Under the pieces are notes generated by a model. It ran no database searches, was not told where the DNA came from, and was given only the letters and a program-made list of their open reading frames with translations. This document shows, piece by piece, positions 54,724 through 63,902 of a DNA stretch of 64,000 nucleotides. Source of the stretch: Deltaproteobacteria bacterium (GTDB lineage Bacteria > Desulfobacterota > Deferrimicrobia > Deferrimicrobiales > Deferrimicrobiaceae); contig JAKAHC010000009.1 of the NCBI GenBank assembly GCA_021815305.1, forward strand, positions 1 through 64,000. The letters run 5' to 3'. Made by a program: the position numbers and the translations under genes. Within the stretch, counting starts at the first letter, position 1, and each line of letters opens with the position of its first letter.

Positions 54724-56357
54724 GGGGACAGGAAGGGCAGAGGAAGGCCTGGGAGGCGGACATCGCGAGGCGCCCCCCCGCTCCCGCCGGGACCCCGTCG
54801 GGGATCCCGCTCGAACCGTTGTACGGGCCGGAATCGGCTGCGGGCCGGGATCCTTCCGGGATCGGGTACCCGGGACAATACCCTTACACGCGGGGGATCC
54901 ACCCGTCCATGTACCGGGGCCGCCTCTGGACGTTCCGCCAGTACGCGGGGTTCGGCACCGCGGAGGACACCAACGCGCGCTACCGGTTCCTTCTCGAACA
55001 GGGCCAGACGGGTCTGAGCGTGGCGCTGGACCTCCCCACGCAGATGGGGTACGACTCCGACGATCCCGTGGTGGAAGAGGAGGTGGGCCGGGTCGGTGTG
55101 GCCATCGACACCCTTGCGGACATGGAGGTGATCTTCCGGGGGCTCCCCCTCGACAAGGTCAGCACCTCGTTCACGATCAACGGAACCGCGGCCATCTTGC
55201 TGGCGATGTACCTCGCGCTCTGCGAGCGGCAATCCGTGCCCAGGGAGAAGATCGCCGGGACGATCCAGAACGACATCCTGAAGGAATACGTCTCGCGGGG
55301 AACCTGGATCTACCCCGCGGGCCCCTCCATCCGCCTGATCGTGGACACCATCGAGCATTGCGCCCTGCACGCCCCCAATTTCAACGCCATCAGCATCGCG
55401 GGCGCCCACTTCCGGGACGCGGGCGCCACGGCGGTCCAGGAAATGGCGTACACCCTTGCGGACGCCGTCGCCTACGTCCAGGCGTGCGTGGACCGGGGGC
55501 TGGCGGTCGACGCCATCGCCCGGCAGATCAGCTTCTTCTTCTACACTCACATGGATTTCTTCGAGGAGGTGGCCAAGTACCGGGCGGGGCGTCGGCTCTG
55601 GGCGAAGATCATGCGGGAGCGGTTCGGCGCCAGGGACCCGCGTTCGTGGATGTTCCGCTTCGGCTGCGTCTGCGGCGGGAGCACGCTGACCGTCCAGCAG
55701 CCGCGCAACAACGCCGTCCGCGTGGCCTACGAGGCGATGGCGTCCGTGCTGGGCGGGGTCCAGTCCATGTTCACGACGGCCTACGACGAGGCCTTCGCCC
55801 TCCCCACGGAGGAATCCGCGGAGCTTGCCCTGCGGACGCAGCAGATCCTCGCCTACGAGACGGGCGTTCCCTCCGTCGCCGATCCTCTCGGCGGATCGTG
55901 GTTCGTGGAGGCGCTGACCGACCGGATGGAAGAGGAGATCGCCGCCCTCATGCAGCGCGTGGAGAGGATGGGGGGGATGGTCGCCGCCGTCGAGCAGGGG
56001 CAGATCCAGCGGGAGATCGCCCAGGAGGCGTACCGCCAGCAGCAGCGCGTGGAGTCGGGGGAAAAGGTGGTGGTCGGCGTCAACCGGTTCACGCGGGAGG
56101 AGGAGCCGGCGCTCGCCCTCTACGAACCCGATCCCGGGATCCTCGATCGGCAACGGGAGCGCCTCGCCGGGGTGAAGGCCCACAGGGATCCCGCTCGCGT
56201 GACTGCGACCCTCCGGTACCTCGAGGAAACCGCGAAGGGGACCGCGAATCTCATGCCCGGCCTGATCGAATGCGTGGGCGCGTACTGCACCGTGGGGGAG
56301 ATCAACGGCGTCCTGCTCAAGGTCTTCGGGCGTTTCCAGGAGCCGGTGAAGATATGA
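54720..56357 (+). CDS. Methylmalonyl-CoA mutase-type large subunit
   Basis: A 545-residue acyl-CoA mutase catalytic subunit without its own B12 domain, as in split (archaeal-type) enzymes. Substrate-site blocks are [34 protein letters not shown] and [12 protein letters not shown]. The Tyr of RQYAGF and the Arg of KEYVSRGTW match methylmalonyl-CoA mutases rather than isobutyryl-CoA mutases. Thr-Gln replaces the Thr-His of many MCMs, so another acyl-CoA cannot be excluded. It starts with TTG overlapping the GntR stop. The B12-binding subunit follows 10 bp later. Confidence 0.85.
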   Translation: MRGQEGQRKAWEADIARRPPAPAGTPSGIPLEPLYGPESAAGRDPSGIGYPGQYPYTRGIHPSMYRGRLWTFRQYAGFGTAEDTNARYRFLLEQGQTGLSVALDLPTQMGYDSDDPVVEEEVGRVGVAIDTLADMEVIFRGLPLDKVSTSFTINGTAAILLAMYLALCERQSVPREKIAGTIQNDILKEYVSRGTWIYPAGPSIRLIVDTIEHCALHAPNFNAISIAGAHFRDAGATAVQEMAYTLADAVAYVQACVDRGLAVDAIARQISFFFYTHMDFFEEVAKYRAGRRLWAKIMRERFGARDPRSWMFRFGCVCGGSTLTVQQPRNNAVRVAYEAMASVLGGVQSMFTTAYDEAFALPTEESAELALRTQQILAYETGVPSVADPLGGSWFVEALTDRMEEEIAALMQRVERMGGMVAAVEQGQIQREIAQEAYRQQQRVESGEKVVVGVNRFTREEEPALALYEPDPGILDRQRERLAGVKAHRDPARVTATLRYLEETAKGTANLMPGLIECVGAYCTVGEINGVLLKVFGRFQEPVKI

Positions 56358-56367
56358 CGGGGGCGCC

Positions 56368-56799
56368 ATGACGGACAGGAGAACCAGGGTGCTGATCGCC
56401 AAGCCCGGCCTCGACGGCCACGACCGGGGGGCCAAGGTGGTCGCCTACGCTCTGCGGGACGCCGGGTTCGAGGTGCTTTACACCGGCCTCCACCAGACGG
56501 TGGAGCAGGTGGCGGCGACCGCCCTCCAGGAAGCGGTGGACATCGCCGCGCTGAGCATTCTCTCCGGGGCGCACCTTTCCCTGACCCGGAAGCTGATCGA
56601 CCGCCTGACGGCTCTCGGGATCCGGAAAGACCTGTTGGTGCTGGTGGGCGGGACCATCCCCCCGCCGGACGTGCCGCGGTTGCGCGAGCTCGGGGTCGAC
56701 GGCGTCTTCCCGACCGGAACCTCCCTCGCGGATATCGTCGCCTGGTTCCGGGCGGCGAGAGGAGGCGGCGCGGAATGTGGCTCCTCCCCGACCAGGTGA
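56368..56799 (+). CDS. B12-binding subunit of the acyl-CoA mutase
   Basis: A 143-residue cobalamin-binding domain protein. [20 protein letters not shown] contains the DxHxxG motif whose His ligates cobalt. SILSGAHL and [10 protein letters not shown] are the other nucleotide-loop contacts. It is the small partner of the large subunit encoded just upstream. Its last 25 bp overlap the SucC-like gene, so translation of the two is coupled. Confidence 0.92.
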   Translation: MTDRRTRVLIAKPGLDGHDRGAKVVAYALRDAGFEVLYTGLHQTVEQVAATALQEAVDIAALSILSGAHLSLTRKLIDRLTALGIRKDLLVLVGGTIPPPDVPRLRELGVDGVFPTGTSLADIVAWFRAARGGGAECGSSPTR

Positions 56800-57677
56800 C
56801 CGAGGTTTTGCGGGGGTGCGGCCTGGCGGAATCCTCCCAAGCCGTCCCGGAGGCCTGGCTCGCGATGGAGATCGCGCCGGCGGAAGGCGCGGTACGGATG
56901 CACCTCGCTCCGTGGCGGGATCTCCCTTCCGGAAACCTGCGGGCGCATGCGGCCGCGGTCACGATCGACCCCCGCTTCGGCCTCTGGGACCACCAGTCCC
57001 GGGAACTCGCCGTGCGGGCGGGTTTCCGCGCATGGACCCGGGAAGCGCCGAAAATGGTGCGACGCCTCTGGGAGGCGTTCCTCGAATGCGAACTGCTCCT
57101 CCTCGAGACGGGTCTATCGTCGGGAGCGGAGGGATTCTCTTTTGCCTCCGGACGGATGCTCTGCGACGACAACGCCATCGACCGGAACGGGCGGCTGGGC
57201 AGGTTCCGGGAGCCGGTGGCGGGCGAACCGGAGCATGCGATGAAGGTCCACGGGATCGATTACGTCGAACTCCGCGGGGAGATCGGGCTCCTCTCGGTCG
57301 GCGCGGGGGAGACGATGGCGACCATGGACCTCCTCGATTCCTCGGGGGGGCGGGCCGCCTGCTTCATGGACTGCAGCGGGGGGTTCGGGGCGGACGCCGT
57401 GACGGCGGCGCTGCAACGGGCCTCCGCGCTTCCGGGGGTCCGGGTGATGCTGGTCAACATCTTCGGGGGCGTCACCCGGGTGGACGGGGTGGCGGAGTCG
57501 ATCCTGGCCGCCCTGGAGCGGACCCCCGGGTTCCGCCTGCCCCTGGTGATCCGTCTCGAGGGGACCGGGGCCTCCCGGGGCAGGGAGCTGCTTGCCGTAA
57601 AGGGATTCCGGAGCCACACGGCGCTGCGGGACGCGGTGGACGCGGCGGTGGCCCTCGCAAGGAAGGGGCCGGCGTGA
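56775..57677 (+). CDS. SucC-like protein lacking most of the ATP-grasp half
   Basis: A 300-residue homologue of the succinyl-CoA synthetase beta subunit. The C-terminal half is normal: GMKVHG-type core, [48 protein letters not shown] and [10 protein letters not shown]. The N-terminal ATP-grasp part is about 90 residues shorter than E. coli SucC (388). The magnesium/nucleotide motif EINP is replaced by ETGL, and the usual LDGK block reads ASGRML. Direct ATP use is doubtful. It forms an overlapping unit with a complete SucD-like gene, so the pair may handle CoA with another nucleotide-binding subunit, or not use a nucleotide. Confidence 0.75.
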   Translation: MWLLPDQVTEVLRGCGLAESSQAVPEAWLAMEIAPAEGAVRMHLAPWRDLPSGNLRAHAAAVTIDPRFGLWDHQSRELAVRAGFRAWTREAPKMVRRLWEAFLECELLLLETGLSSGAEGFSFASGRMLCDDNAIDRNGRLGRFREPVAGEPEHAMKVHGIDYVELRGEIGLLSVGAGETMATMDLLDSSGGRAACFMDCSGGFGADAVTAALQRASALPGVRVMLVNIFGGVTRVDGVAESILAALERTPGFRLPLVIRLEGTGASRGRELLAVKGFRSHTALRDAVDAAVALARKGPA

Positions 57678-58558
57678 GCGTTCTGCTGGATTCGGAGACG
57701 CGGGTTCTCGTTCAGGGACTCACCGGTCGCGAAGGTTCCTTCCATGCGCGAATCATGCGCGAGTACGGGACGAGGATCGTGTGCGGCGTGACGCCGGGGA
57801 AGGGCGGCACGGAACACGAAGGAATCCCCGTCTTCGACACGGTGGCGGAGGCGCGCGAGGCGACCGGCGCCGAGGCGGCCATCATCTTCGTGCCGCGCTC
57901 TTCGGCCGTCGACAGCGCTGCGGAGGCGGTCCGGTCGGGGCTCCGGCTCCTCGTCTGCACAACCGACGGGATCCCGGTGCACGACATGCTCCTGCTCCGG
58001 GCGATGGCCCGGGAGCACGGCTGCGCCCTCGTCGGCCCCAACTGCCCGGGGGTGATCAGTCCGGGCAAGAGCAAGCTGGGATTCATGCCGAGCCACGTGT
58101 ACTCCCCGGGACCGGTGGGCGTGATCGCGAAGAGCGGCTCCCTCTCCTACGAGGTTGCGTATGAACTGACCCGGTCGGGGCTGGGACAATCGACGGTCGT
58201 CGGGATCGGCGGGGATCCCGTGAAGGGATGTTCCTTCGTCGATCTGCTCCCGCTGTTCCTCCACGATCCCGGGACCCGGGTCATCGTCCTGCTAGGGGAG
58301 ATCGGGGGGACCGATGAGGAGCGGGCCGCCCTTTGGATGGAGCGGAACGCGGTCACGAAACCCGTGATCGCCTACGTGGTCGGCCGAACGGCGCCGCCGT
58401 CCTCGAAGATGGGACATCCCGGAACCCTCTTCGTCTGGGATGGGGGGCGCCAGGAAGGGAAGGTCGGCCGCCTCCGGGCCGCGGGCGCGGTCATCGCGGA
58501 AAGCCCGTGGGAGGTGGCTGCGTGCGCCCACGCGATCCTTGGGGAGGTGAAACGGTGA
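57674..58558 (+). CDS. Succinyl-CoA synthetase alpha subunit-like (SucD-type)
   Basis: A 294-residue CoA-ligase alpha subunit. The CoA-binding loop QGLTGREGSFHARIMREYGT, VTPGKGGTEHEGIPVF, GPNCPGVISPG and the active-site His in KMGHPGTL (the phosphohistidine position) are all conserved. It should form an acyl phosphate or CoA ester with its beta partner. It begins with GTG overlapping the SucC-like stop. With the mutase upstream, a role in succinyl-CoA to succinate conversion is plausible, but the incomplete beta partner makes the true reaction uncertain. Confidence 0.85.
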   Translation: MSVLLDSETRVLVQGLTGREGSFHARIMREYGTRIVCGVTPGKGGTEHEGIPVFDTVAEAREATGAEAAIIFVPRSSAVDSAAEAVRSGLRLLVCTTDGIPVHDMLLLRAMAREHGCALVGPNCPGVISPGKSKLGFMPSHVYSPGPVGVIAKSGSLSYEVAYELTRSGLGQSTVVGIGGDPVKGCSFVDLLPLFLHDPGTRVIVLLGEIGGTDEERAALWMERNAVTKPVIAYVVGRTAPPSSKMGHPGTLFVWDGGRQEGKVGRLRAAGAVIAESPWEVAACAHAILGEVKR

Positions 58559-59337
58559 GCGGGAACGTCCTGTACACGGAAGAGGGGGGGGTCGGCGTCG
58601 TCACCGTCAACCGGCCGGAAGTGCACAACGCGCTGAACATGGAGACGATCCGGGAGCTCAGGGACCTCTGCCTCAGGCTGCGGGCGGAGGACGCGCTTCG
58701 CGCGATGATCCTGACCGGCGCGGGGGACAAGACCTTTCTCTCCGGGGGGGACCTGAAGGAGTTCCGGCACCTGAAAACCGTGGAGGAGGCCCGCCACATG
58801 GTTTCCTCCATGAAGGAGGTGACCGACCTGCTGGCGGGATTCCCGTGGCCGGTCATCGCCGCGGTGAACGGGCTGGCGGTCGGCGGCGGGTGCGAGACCG
58901 CGGTGGCCTGCGACTTCCGGATCGCGAGCCGGTCGGCCAAATTGGGCTATCGTCAGATCCGGCTGGGGATCATGAGCGGGTGGGGGGGGGGGCCGAGGCT
59001 GGTCCACCTCGTGGGGAAGGGGCGGGCGCTCCGGATGATGACGACGGGAGACCTGCTGTCGGCGGACGAAGCCCTTGCCATGGGGCTTGTCGATCAGGTA
59101 GTCTTGCCCGACGAGGTCATGACGTCCGCCCTGGCGCTCGCGGAGACGATCGCCGGGAACGCCCCGCTTGCGGTTCGCGCATACAAGCGCCTTGTCCAGA
59201 TCACCGTGCGCGTGCCGCTGGAAGCGGCGCTGGAGTTCGAGACGGAGCTTTTCGGCCCCGTCTGGGTATCGGAAGACCACGAGGAGTGCGTACGCGCCTT
59301 CTTCGAGAAACGCAAGCCGAGCCCGCAGGGCCGATGA
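58555..59337 (+). CDS. Enoyl-CoA hydratase/isomerase-family protein
   Basis: A 260-residue crotonase-fold enzyme. The oxyanion-hole segments are FLSGGDLKEF and VNGLAVGGGCETAVACDF. The first catalytic Glu of hydratases (GGGCE) is kept. The second, normally in a P-E-x-x-L-G motif, is Gln (YRQIRLGI), so simple hydration is unlikely. Decarboxylation (as in methylmalonyl-CoA decarboxylase) or isomerisation fits better next to a mutase. GTG start overlaps the SucD-like stop. Confidence 0.78.
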   Translation: MSGNVLYTEEGGVGVVTVNRPEVHNALNMETIRELRDLCLRLRAEDALRAMILTGAGDKTFLSGGDLKEFRHLKTVEEARHMVSSMKEVTDLLAGFPWPVIAAVNGLAVGGGCETAVACDFRIASRSAKLGYRQIRLGIMSGWGGGPRLVHLVGKGRALRMMTTGDLLSADEALAMGLVDQVVLPDEVMTSALALAETIAGNAPLAVRAYKRLVQITVRVPLEAALEFETELFGPVWVSEDHEECVRAFFEKRKPSPQGR

Positions 59338-59400
59338 GGGTGCCATCGGGAGGGAGAATCCCGTGGCGTGAACAATCCAAGGGAAGAGGAGGAAAGGATC

Positions 59401-60582
59401 ATGGGACGGAACGTTCGGATTCTGCTGGTCGCGGCGGTGGCGCTTCTCATGGTGTCGGGTTCCGCGGTTGCCGCGGAGAAGAAGCCGATCCTCATCGGCA
59501 CCTCCGTGTCTCTCAGCGGGAGCTATGCGGCCAGCGCCAAGTACGGCCTCGAAGGGTACCAACTCTTCGTGGAGCAGTTGAACAAGCGCGGCGGGCTGCT
59601 CGGAAGGCCCGTCAAGCTGGTCTACTACGATGACCGCAGCGACGCCAACACGGGCGTGCAGCTTTACGAGAAACTGATCACCGCGGACAAGGTCGACCTG
59701 ATCGTGGGGCCCTATTCCAGCGGGGTCACCAGCGCCGTCAGCACCGTGGCCGAGAAGCACAAGATGGCGATGATCGGCCCCGAGGCCGCGGACGCGAAGA
59801 TCTACATGCGCGGCTACAAATACAACTTCCAGGGGCAGACCCAGGCGGGCCGGTACATGCTCGGCGCGCTGGCCCTCGCCAAGGCGCACGGTTACAAGAC
59901 GATGGCGATGCTGGCCGAGGACACGGCGTTCCCGAAGGCGGTTTCGGAAGAGGTGGTCAAGGTCGTCCCCGAGTACGGGGTGAAGATCGTCTTCAACCAG
60001 ACCTACCCGAAGGGCGCGGCCGACTTCAGCGCCCTGCTGACCAAGGTCAAGCAGCTGAACCCGGACATCGTGTTCGCTAACTCCTACCTCCCCGACGGGC
60101 AGGGGATCATCCGCCAGAGCCGGGAGCAGGGCGTCGACGCCAAGATGTTCGCCGTCGCCGTGGGCGCCGCCGAGCCCGAGTTCGGCAACCTGGGCAGCAC
60201 GGCGAATTACATCTTCGGCGCGACGCAGTGGGCCGCCAACATGAAGACGAAGGGGAACCCGGAATTCGTCAAGGCGTACAAGGCGATGTTCGGCCGGAAC
60301 CCCGATTACCACAGCGCGGCGAACTACGGCGCCATGCAGGTTCTCGATGCGGCGGTCAAGCAGGTGGGGTCGCTGGATCAGAACAAGATCGCCGCGGCCA
60401 TCTCGAAGACGGAGATGGACACGGTGTACGGCCACTTCAAGGTCGACGGCAGGGGAGTCCAGGTGGGGTACGCTTCCGCCCTCCTGCAGTGGCAGAACGG
60501 CAAGCAGGTGGTCGTGTGGCCCGCCGCCGTGGCGCAGGGCAAGGCGATCCTTCCGACGCCGCCCTGGTCGCAGCGGAAGTAG
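59401..60582 (+). CDS. Branched-chain amino acid-type ABC transporter substrate-binding protein
   Basis: A 393-residue periplasmic binding protein of the LivJ/Peripla_BP_6 type. Signal peptide LLVAAVALLMVSGSAVAA, then PILIGTSVSLSGSYAASAKY, YYDDRSDANTGVQLYEKLI and IVGPYSSGVTSAVSTVAEKH. The ligand is unknown. In such gene settings these proteins bind branched-chain amino acids, amides or aromatic acids. The ATG follows aggaggaaaggatc; an in-frame start 11 codons earlier would add a charged leader. It opens a five-gene liv set. Confidence 0.9.
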   Translation: MGRNVRILLVAAVALLMVSGSAVAAEKKPILIGTSVSLSGSYAASAKYGLEGYQLFVEQLNKRGGLLGRPVKLVYYDDRSDANTGVQLYEKLITADKVDLIVGPYSSGVTSAVSTVAEKHKMAMIGPEAADAKIYMRGYKYNFQGQTQAGRYMLGALALAKAHGYKTMAMLAEDTAFPKAVSEEVVKVVPEYGVKIVFNQTYPKGAADFSALLTKVKQLNPDIVFANSYLPDGQGIIRQSREQGVDAKMFAVAVGAAEPEFGNLGSTANYIFGATQWAANMKTKGNPEFVKAYKAMFGRNPDYHSAANYGAMQVLDAAVKQVGSLDQNKIAAAISKTEMDTVYGHFKVDGRGVQVGYASALLQWQNGKQVVVWPAAVAQGKAILPTPPWSQRK

Positions 60583-60591
60583 TCCCGGGCG

Positions 60592-61464
60592 ATGGATTTC
60601 AGCATCTTCCTGCAGCTCGTCGTGAACGGCCTCCTGGTCGGGGGGGTGTACGGCCTCATGTCCCTGGGGATCAACCTCGTGTGGGGCGTGATGGGCGTCA
60701 TCAACCTGGCGCACGGGGACCTGATCATGGCGGCGGGCTTCCTCACCTTCTGGATCTTCACCCAATGGCACGTCAACCCGCTGCTGCTCCTGCCGGCAGG
60801 AATGGCGATGACGTTCGTGGTGGGGATGCTGTCCCAGCGATTTCTGCTGGGACGGCTCCCCCAGGACCGGGGGGCGATCAAGTCGTCCCTGCTCATGACG
60901 TTCGGCATCTCCTACGTGGTGATTAACTTGGCCCAGCTGCTCTGGGGGAACGAGTTCCAGACGGTGACCTATCTCGCGGGGTCCTGGACGCTGGGGGGGC
61001 TGGACTTCGCCAAGGCCCGGACGGTGGCGTTCCTTGCCGCCGGTGTGATCACGACGTTCTTGTGGCTCTTCCTCCAGTACACGAACCAGGGGAGAGCCAT
61101 CCGCGCGGTATCCCAGAACCGTGACGGCGCCTCCGTTTGCGGCGTCGACAACGGGCGGATCCAGATCGCGAGTTTCGCGTTGGGGGCAGGCCTTGCCGGC
61201 GCCGCCGGGGTGCTCCTCGTGATGATCTTCGCGATCTCGCCGTCCATGGGATCCGGCTACACCATCCGTTCTTTCGCCGTAACGGTGATCGGGGGCCTCG
61301 GCTCCTTCCCCGGCGCACTCTGCGGGGCGATGATCCTCGGTCTGGCGGAAGTCTTCACCGGCTACATGGTCAGCGCCCAGGTCGCCAACGGCGTGGCGTT
61401 CATCCTGTTCCTGGTGGTGCTGCTGGTGCTTCCCCAGGGTCTTTCCGGGATGTTCCGGCGATGA
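60592..61464 (+). CDS. livH: LivH-type ABC permease
   Basis: A 290-residue membrane protein with about eight helices. Family segments are VNGLLVGGVYGLMSLGINLV and GVMGVINLAHGDLIMAAGF at the start, and SPSMGSGYTIRSFAVTVIGG near the end. It starts with ATG 9 bp after the binding-protein gene and overlaps livM by 4 bp. With LivM it forms the membrane pore of the importer. Confidence 0.93.
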   Translation: MDFSIFLQLVVNGLLVGGVYGLMSLGINLVWGVMGVINLAHGDLIMAAGFLTFWIFTQWHVNPLLLLPAGMAMTFVVGMLSQRFLLGRLPQDRGAIKSSLLMTFGISYVVINLAQLLWGNEFQTVTYLAGSWTLGGLDFAKARTVAFLAAGVITTFLWLFLQYTNQGRAIRAVSQNRDGASVCGVDNGRIQIASFALGAGLAGAAGVLLVMIFAISPSMGSGYTIRSFAVTVIGGLGSFPGALCGAMILGLAEVFTGYMVSAQVANGVAFILFLVVLLVLPQGLSGMFRR

Positions 61465-62414
61465 AAAAATATTCCCTTGCGGTACTTGCGGCCGGGATCC
61501 TGTTCGTGGCGGCGCTTCCCCATTTCGGTTCCGATTATCTCGTCGGGTTCTTTTTCAGCACGTTCATCTTCGTGACCGTGGCGTACGGGTGGAACCTGAT
61601 CTCCGGCTACACCGGCTACCTTTCGTTCGGGCAGATGTCCTTCTTCGGGCTCGGGGCCTACGCGTTGGCGATCGCGGTTTTCCGGTACCATCTGCCCTGG
61701 CCCGTGGGGGTGCTTGCGGGCGGCCTCCTTGCCGCGATCCTCGCCGTCCCTCTCGGGTGGCTGATGCTCAGGCTTCGGGGCCCCTATTTCGCCTTGGGTA
61801 TGCTGGGGTTCGTGCAGATACTCTCCACGGTCTCCTCGGCGTGGTCCTCCTTCACGGGGGGCGGGGAAGGGATCTACCTGCCTCCGACGGCGAGTCTGCG
61901 GCCTCTCTATTACGCGGCGGCGGCCATGGTCTTCCTGGGAATCGGCGTGACCCGCGCGATCGAGCGGTCCGCGTTCGGACTGCGGCTCCAGGCGATCCGC
62001 GAGGACGAACTGGCGGCCGAGGCGATGGGAGTCGAGACCACACGGTTGAAGCTCCAGGCCTTCGTCATCGCGTCGGTCTTCCCCGCGATCGCCGGGGGCC
62101 TCTACGCCTGGCGGCTCAGCTACATCGACCCCTCGTCGGCGTTTCCGGGGAACTACGAGATCCAGTCGATCCTGATGACCATCCTCGGGGGCGCCGGGAC
62201 GATCCTGGGGCCCCTGGTGGGAGGGTTGACGCTCTCCGTGCTGTCCGAGGTCATCTGGGCACGGTTCGCCGAACTGCACCTGCTGCTGGTCGGATCGCTG
62301 ATCATCCTGGTCCTCCTCTTCATGCCGGAGGGGATGATCCCCCTGGTTCGCCGCTTCCTCGCCAGGCGCCGGGGGCGGGTCCCCAAGACCGGCATGCAGG
62401 AGGTGCGTCGATGA
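61461..62414 (+). CDS. livM: LivM-type ABC permease
   Basis: A 317-residue permease with about nine helices. Typical segments are NLISGYTGYLSFGQMSFFGL, IREDELAAEAMGVETTRLK and NYEIQSILMTILGGAGTILG. It overlaps livG by 4 bp (ATGA), so the transporter genes are translationally coupled. It is the partner pore subunit of LivH. Confidence 0.93.
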   Translation: MKKYSLAVLAAGILFVAALPHFGSDYLVGFFFSTFIFVTVAYGWNLISGYTGYLSFGQMSFFGLGAYALAIAVFRYHLPWPVGVLAGGLLAAILAVPLGWLMLRLRGPYFALGMLGFVQILSTVSSAWSSFTGGGEGIYLPPTASLRPLYYAAAAMVFLGIGVTRAIERSAFGLRLQAIREDELAAEAMGVETTRLKLQAFVIASVFPAIAGGLYAWRLSYIDPSSAFPGNYEIQSILMTILGGAGTILGPLVGGLTLSVLSEVIWARFAELHLLLVGSLIILVLLFMPEGMIPLVRRFLARRRGRVPKTGMQEVRR

Positions 62415-63154
62415 CCGCGTTGCTCGAGGTGCGTTCCCTGACCAAGTCGTTCGGGGGCCTGCGCGCGGTGGACGGGGTCTCCTTCCAGGTGGAGGAGGGG
62501 AAGATCCTCAGCATCATCGGACCCAACGGAGCGGGGAAGACGACGCTGTTCAACCTCATCACCGGGGCACTGACCCCCGATTCGGGCGACGTTCTTTTCG
62601 AGGGGCGGTCGATCAATGGGTTGAAACCCAACCAGACCGCCTGCCTTGGGATCGGCCGCACGTTCCAGATCGTGCGCCCCTTCCCCCATCTCTCCACGCT
62701 CGACAACGTGACGCTTGCGGCCCTCGCCAAGACGAAAACCCGCCGGGAGGCGCAACATCGCGCCGAGGAGATCCTGGAGGTCACCCGCCTTACGCCCTTC
62801 GCGGACAAGGACGCGCGAAACCTTACGCTTGCCCGCCGCAAGCGGCTGGAAATCGCCCGCGCGATGGCCCTCTCGCCCCGGATCATCCTCCTGGACGAGG
62901 TCATGGCCGGTCTTACGCCGGCCGAGGTGGACGAGACGATCGCGCTGATCAAGAGCCTCACCACGCGGGGGATCTCGGCCGTCGCGGGCGTCGAGCACGT
63001 GATGCAGGCCGTCCGGAAGATCTCGGACCGGATCGTGGTGCTCAACTTCGGGCAATGGCTGGCCGAGGGGCCGCCTGCCGAGGTCATGCGGCATCCCGAG
63101 GTGATCCGCGCCTACCTCGGGAGCCATTACGCGGAATCCCAGGAGACGCCATGA
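62411..63154 (+). CDS. livG: LivG-type ABC ATPase
   Basis: A 247-residue nucleotide-binding subunit. Walker A GPNGAGKTTLFN, the Q-loop region, Walker B IILLDEVMAGL and the H-loop (VEHVM) are present. The ABC signature is unusual: NLTLARRKRLEIARA lacks the Ser-Gly of LSxGQ. That variant is recurrent in a LivG subgroup. It pairs with LivF to power the importer. Overlaps livF by 4 bp. Confidence 0.9.
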   Translation: MTALLEVRSLTKSFGGLRAVDGVSFQVEEGKILSIIGPNGAGKTTLFNLITGALTPDSGDVLFEGRSINGLKPNQTACLGIGRTFQIVRPFPHLSTLDNVTLAALAKTKTRREAQHRAEEILEVTRLTPFADKDARNLTLARRKRLEIARAMALSPRIILLDEVMAGLTPAEVDETIALIKSLTTRGISAVAGVEHVMQAVRKISDRIVVLNFGQWLAEGPPAEVMRHPEVIRAYLGSHYAESQETP

Positions 63155-63870
63155 GCGCGGAACCCATCCTCCGTGTGCGCAATCTCGTGGCATTCCACGG
63201 CGACGTCCAGGCGCTGTGGGACGTGAGCTTCGAAGCGTCCCCCGGAGAACTCGTCGTCCTGCTGGGGGGCAACGGCGGGGGGAAGACCACCACGATCCGC
63301 GCGATCTCCGGCATGCTCCGCCCCGCCGGGGGTTCGGTGGAGTTCAAGGGCGCGCCGATCCACGGTGTGGCCTCCCGCCGGATCGTGGAGCTGGGGATCG
63401 GTCACGTGCCGGAAGGGCGCGCCCTTTTCCCGCAGATGAGTGTGCGGGAGAACCTTCTCCTCGGCGCCTACCTCCCGGGTCCGCACCGGCGGAGACGGGA
63501 AAACCTGGAGAAGGTCTTCTCCCTCTTCCCGGTGCTGAAAGCGCGCCACCGGCAGTCGGCGGGCACGCTGTCCGGGGGGGAGCAGCAGATGTGCGCCATC
63601 GGACGGGGGCTCATGAGCGAACCGTCGCTGCTCATGCTGGACGAACCGTCCCTGGGGCTGGCGCCCATCCTGGTCGAGGAGATCTTCCGGATCATCGCGG
63701 ATATCCGGAAAGAGGGCGTGACGGTGCTGCTGGTGGAGCAGCACGTGGAACAGGCGCTGGAAGTGGCGGACCACGCGTTCATCCTCGCCGACGGGCGGAC
63801 GGTGGGAAAGGGAACCGGGGCGGAGCTGTTGGCCAACCCCGAGGTCCGCAAGGCCTACCTGAGCGTCTGA
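63151..63870 (+). CDS. livF: LivF-type ABC ATPase
   Basis: A 239-residue ATPase. Walker A reads GGNGGGKTTT, a slightly altered G-x-x-G-x-G-K-T. The signature TLSGGEQQMCAIGRGLM and Walker B SLLMLDEPSLGL are canonical, and the H-loop is in VEQHVEQAL. LivF carries the standard signature that LivG lacks, so the pair would form one canonical and one degenerate ATP site. It is the last transporter gene. Confidence 0.92.
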   Translation: MSAEPILRVRNLVAFHGDVQALWDVSFEASPGELVVLLGGNGGGKTTTIRAISGMLRPAGGSVEFKGAPIHGVASRRIVELGIGHVPEGRALFPQMSVRENLLLGAYLPGPHRRRRENLEKVFSLFPVLKARHRQSAGTLSGGEQQMCAIGRGLMSEPSLLMLDEPSLGLAPILVEEIFRIIADIRKEGVTVLLVEQHVEQALEVADHAFILADGRTVGKGTGAELLANPEVRKAYLSV

Positions 63871-63902
63871 CGGGGCGAACCCGCCTGTCGAGGAGGAACC
63901 CG

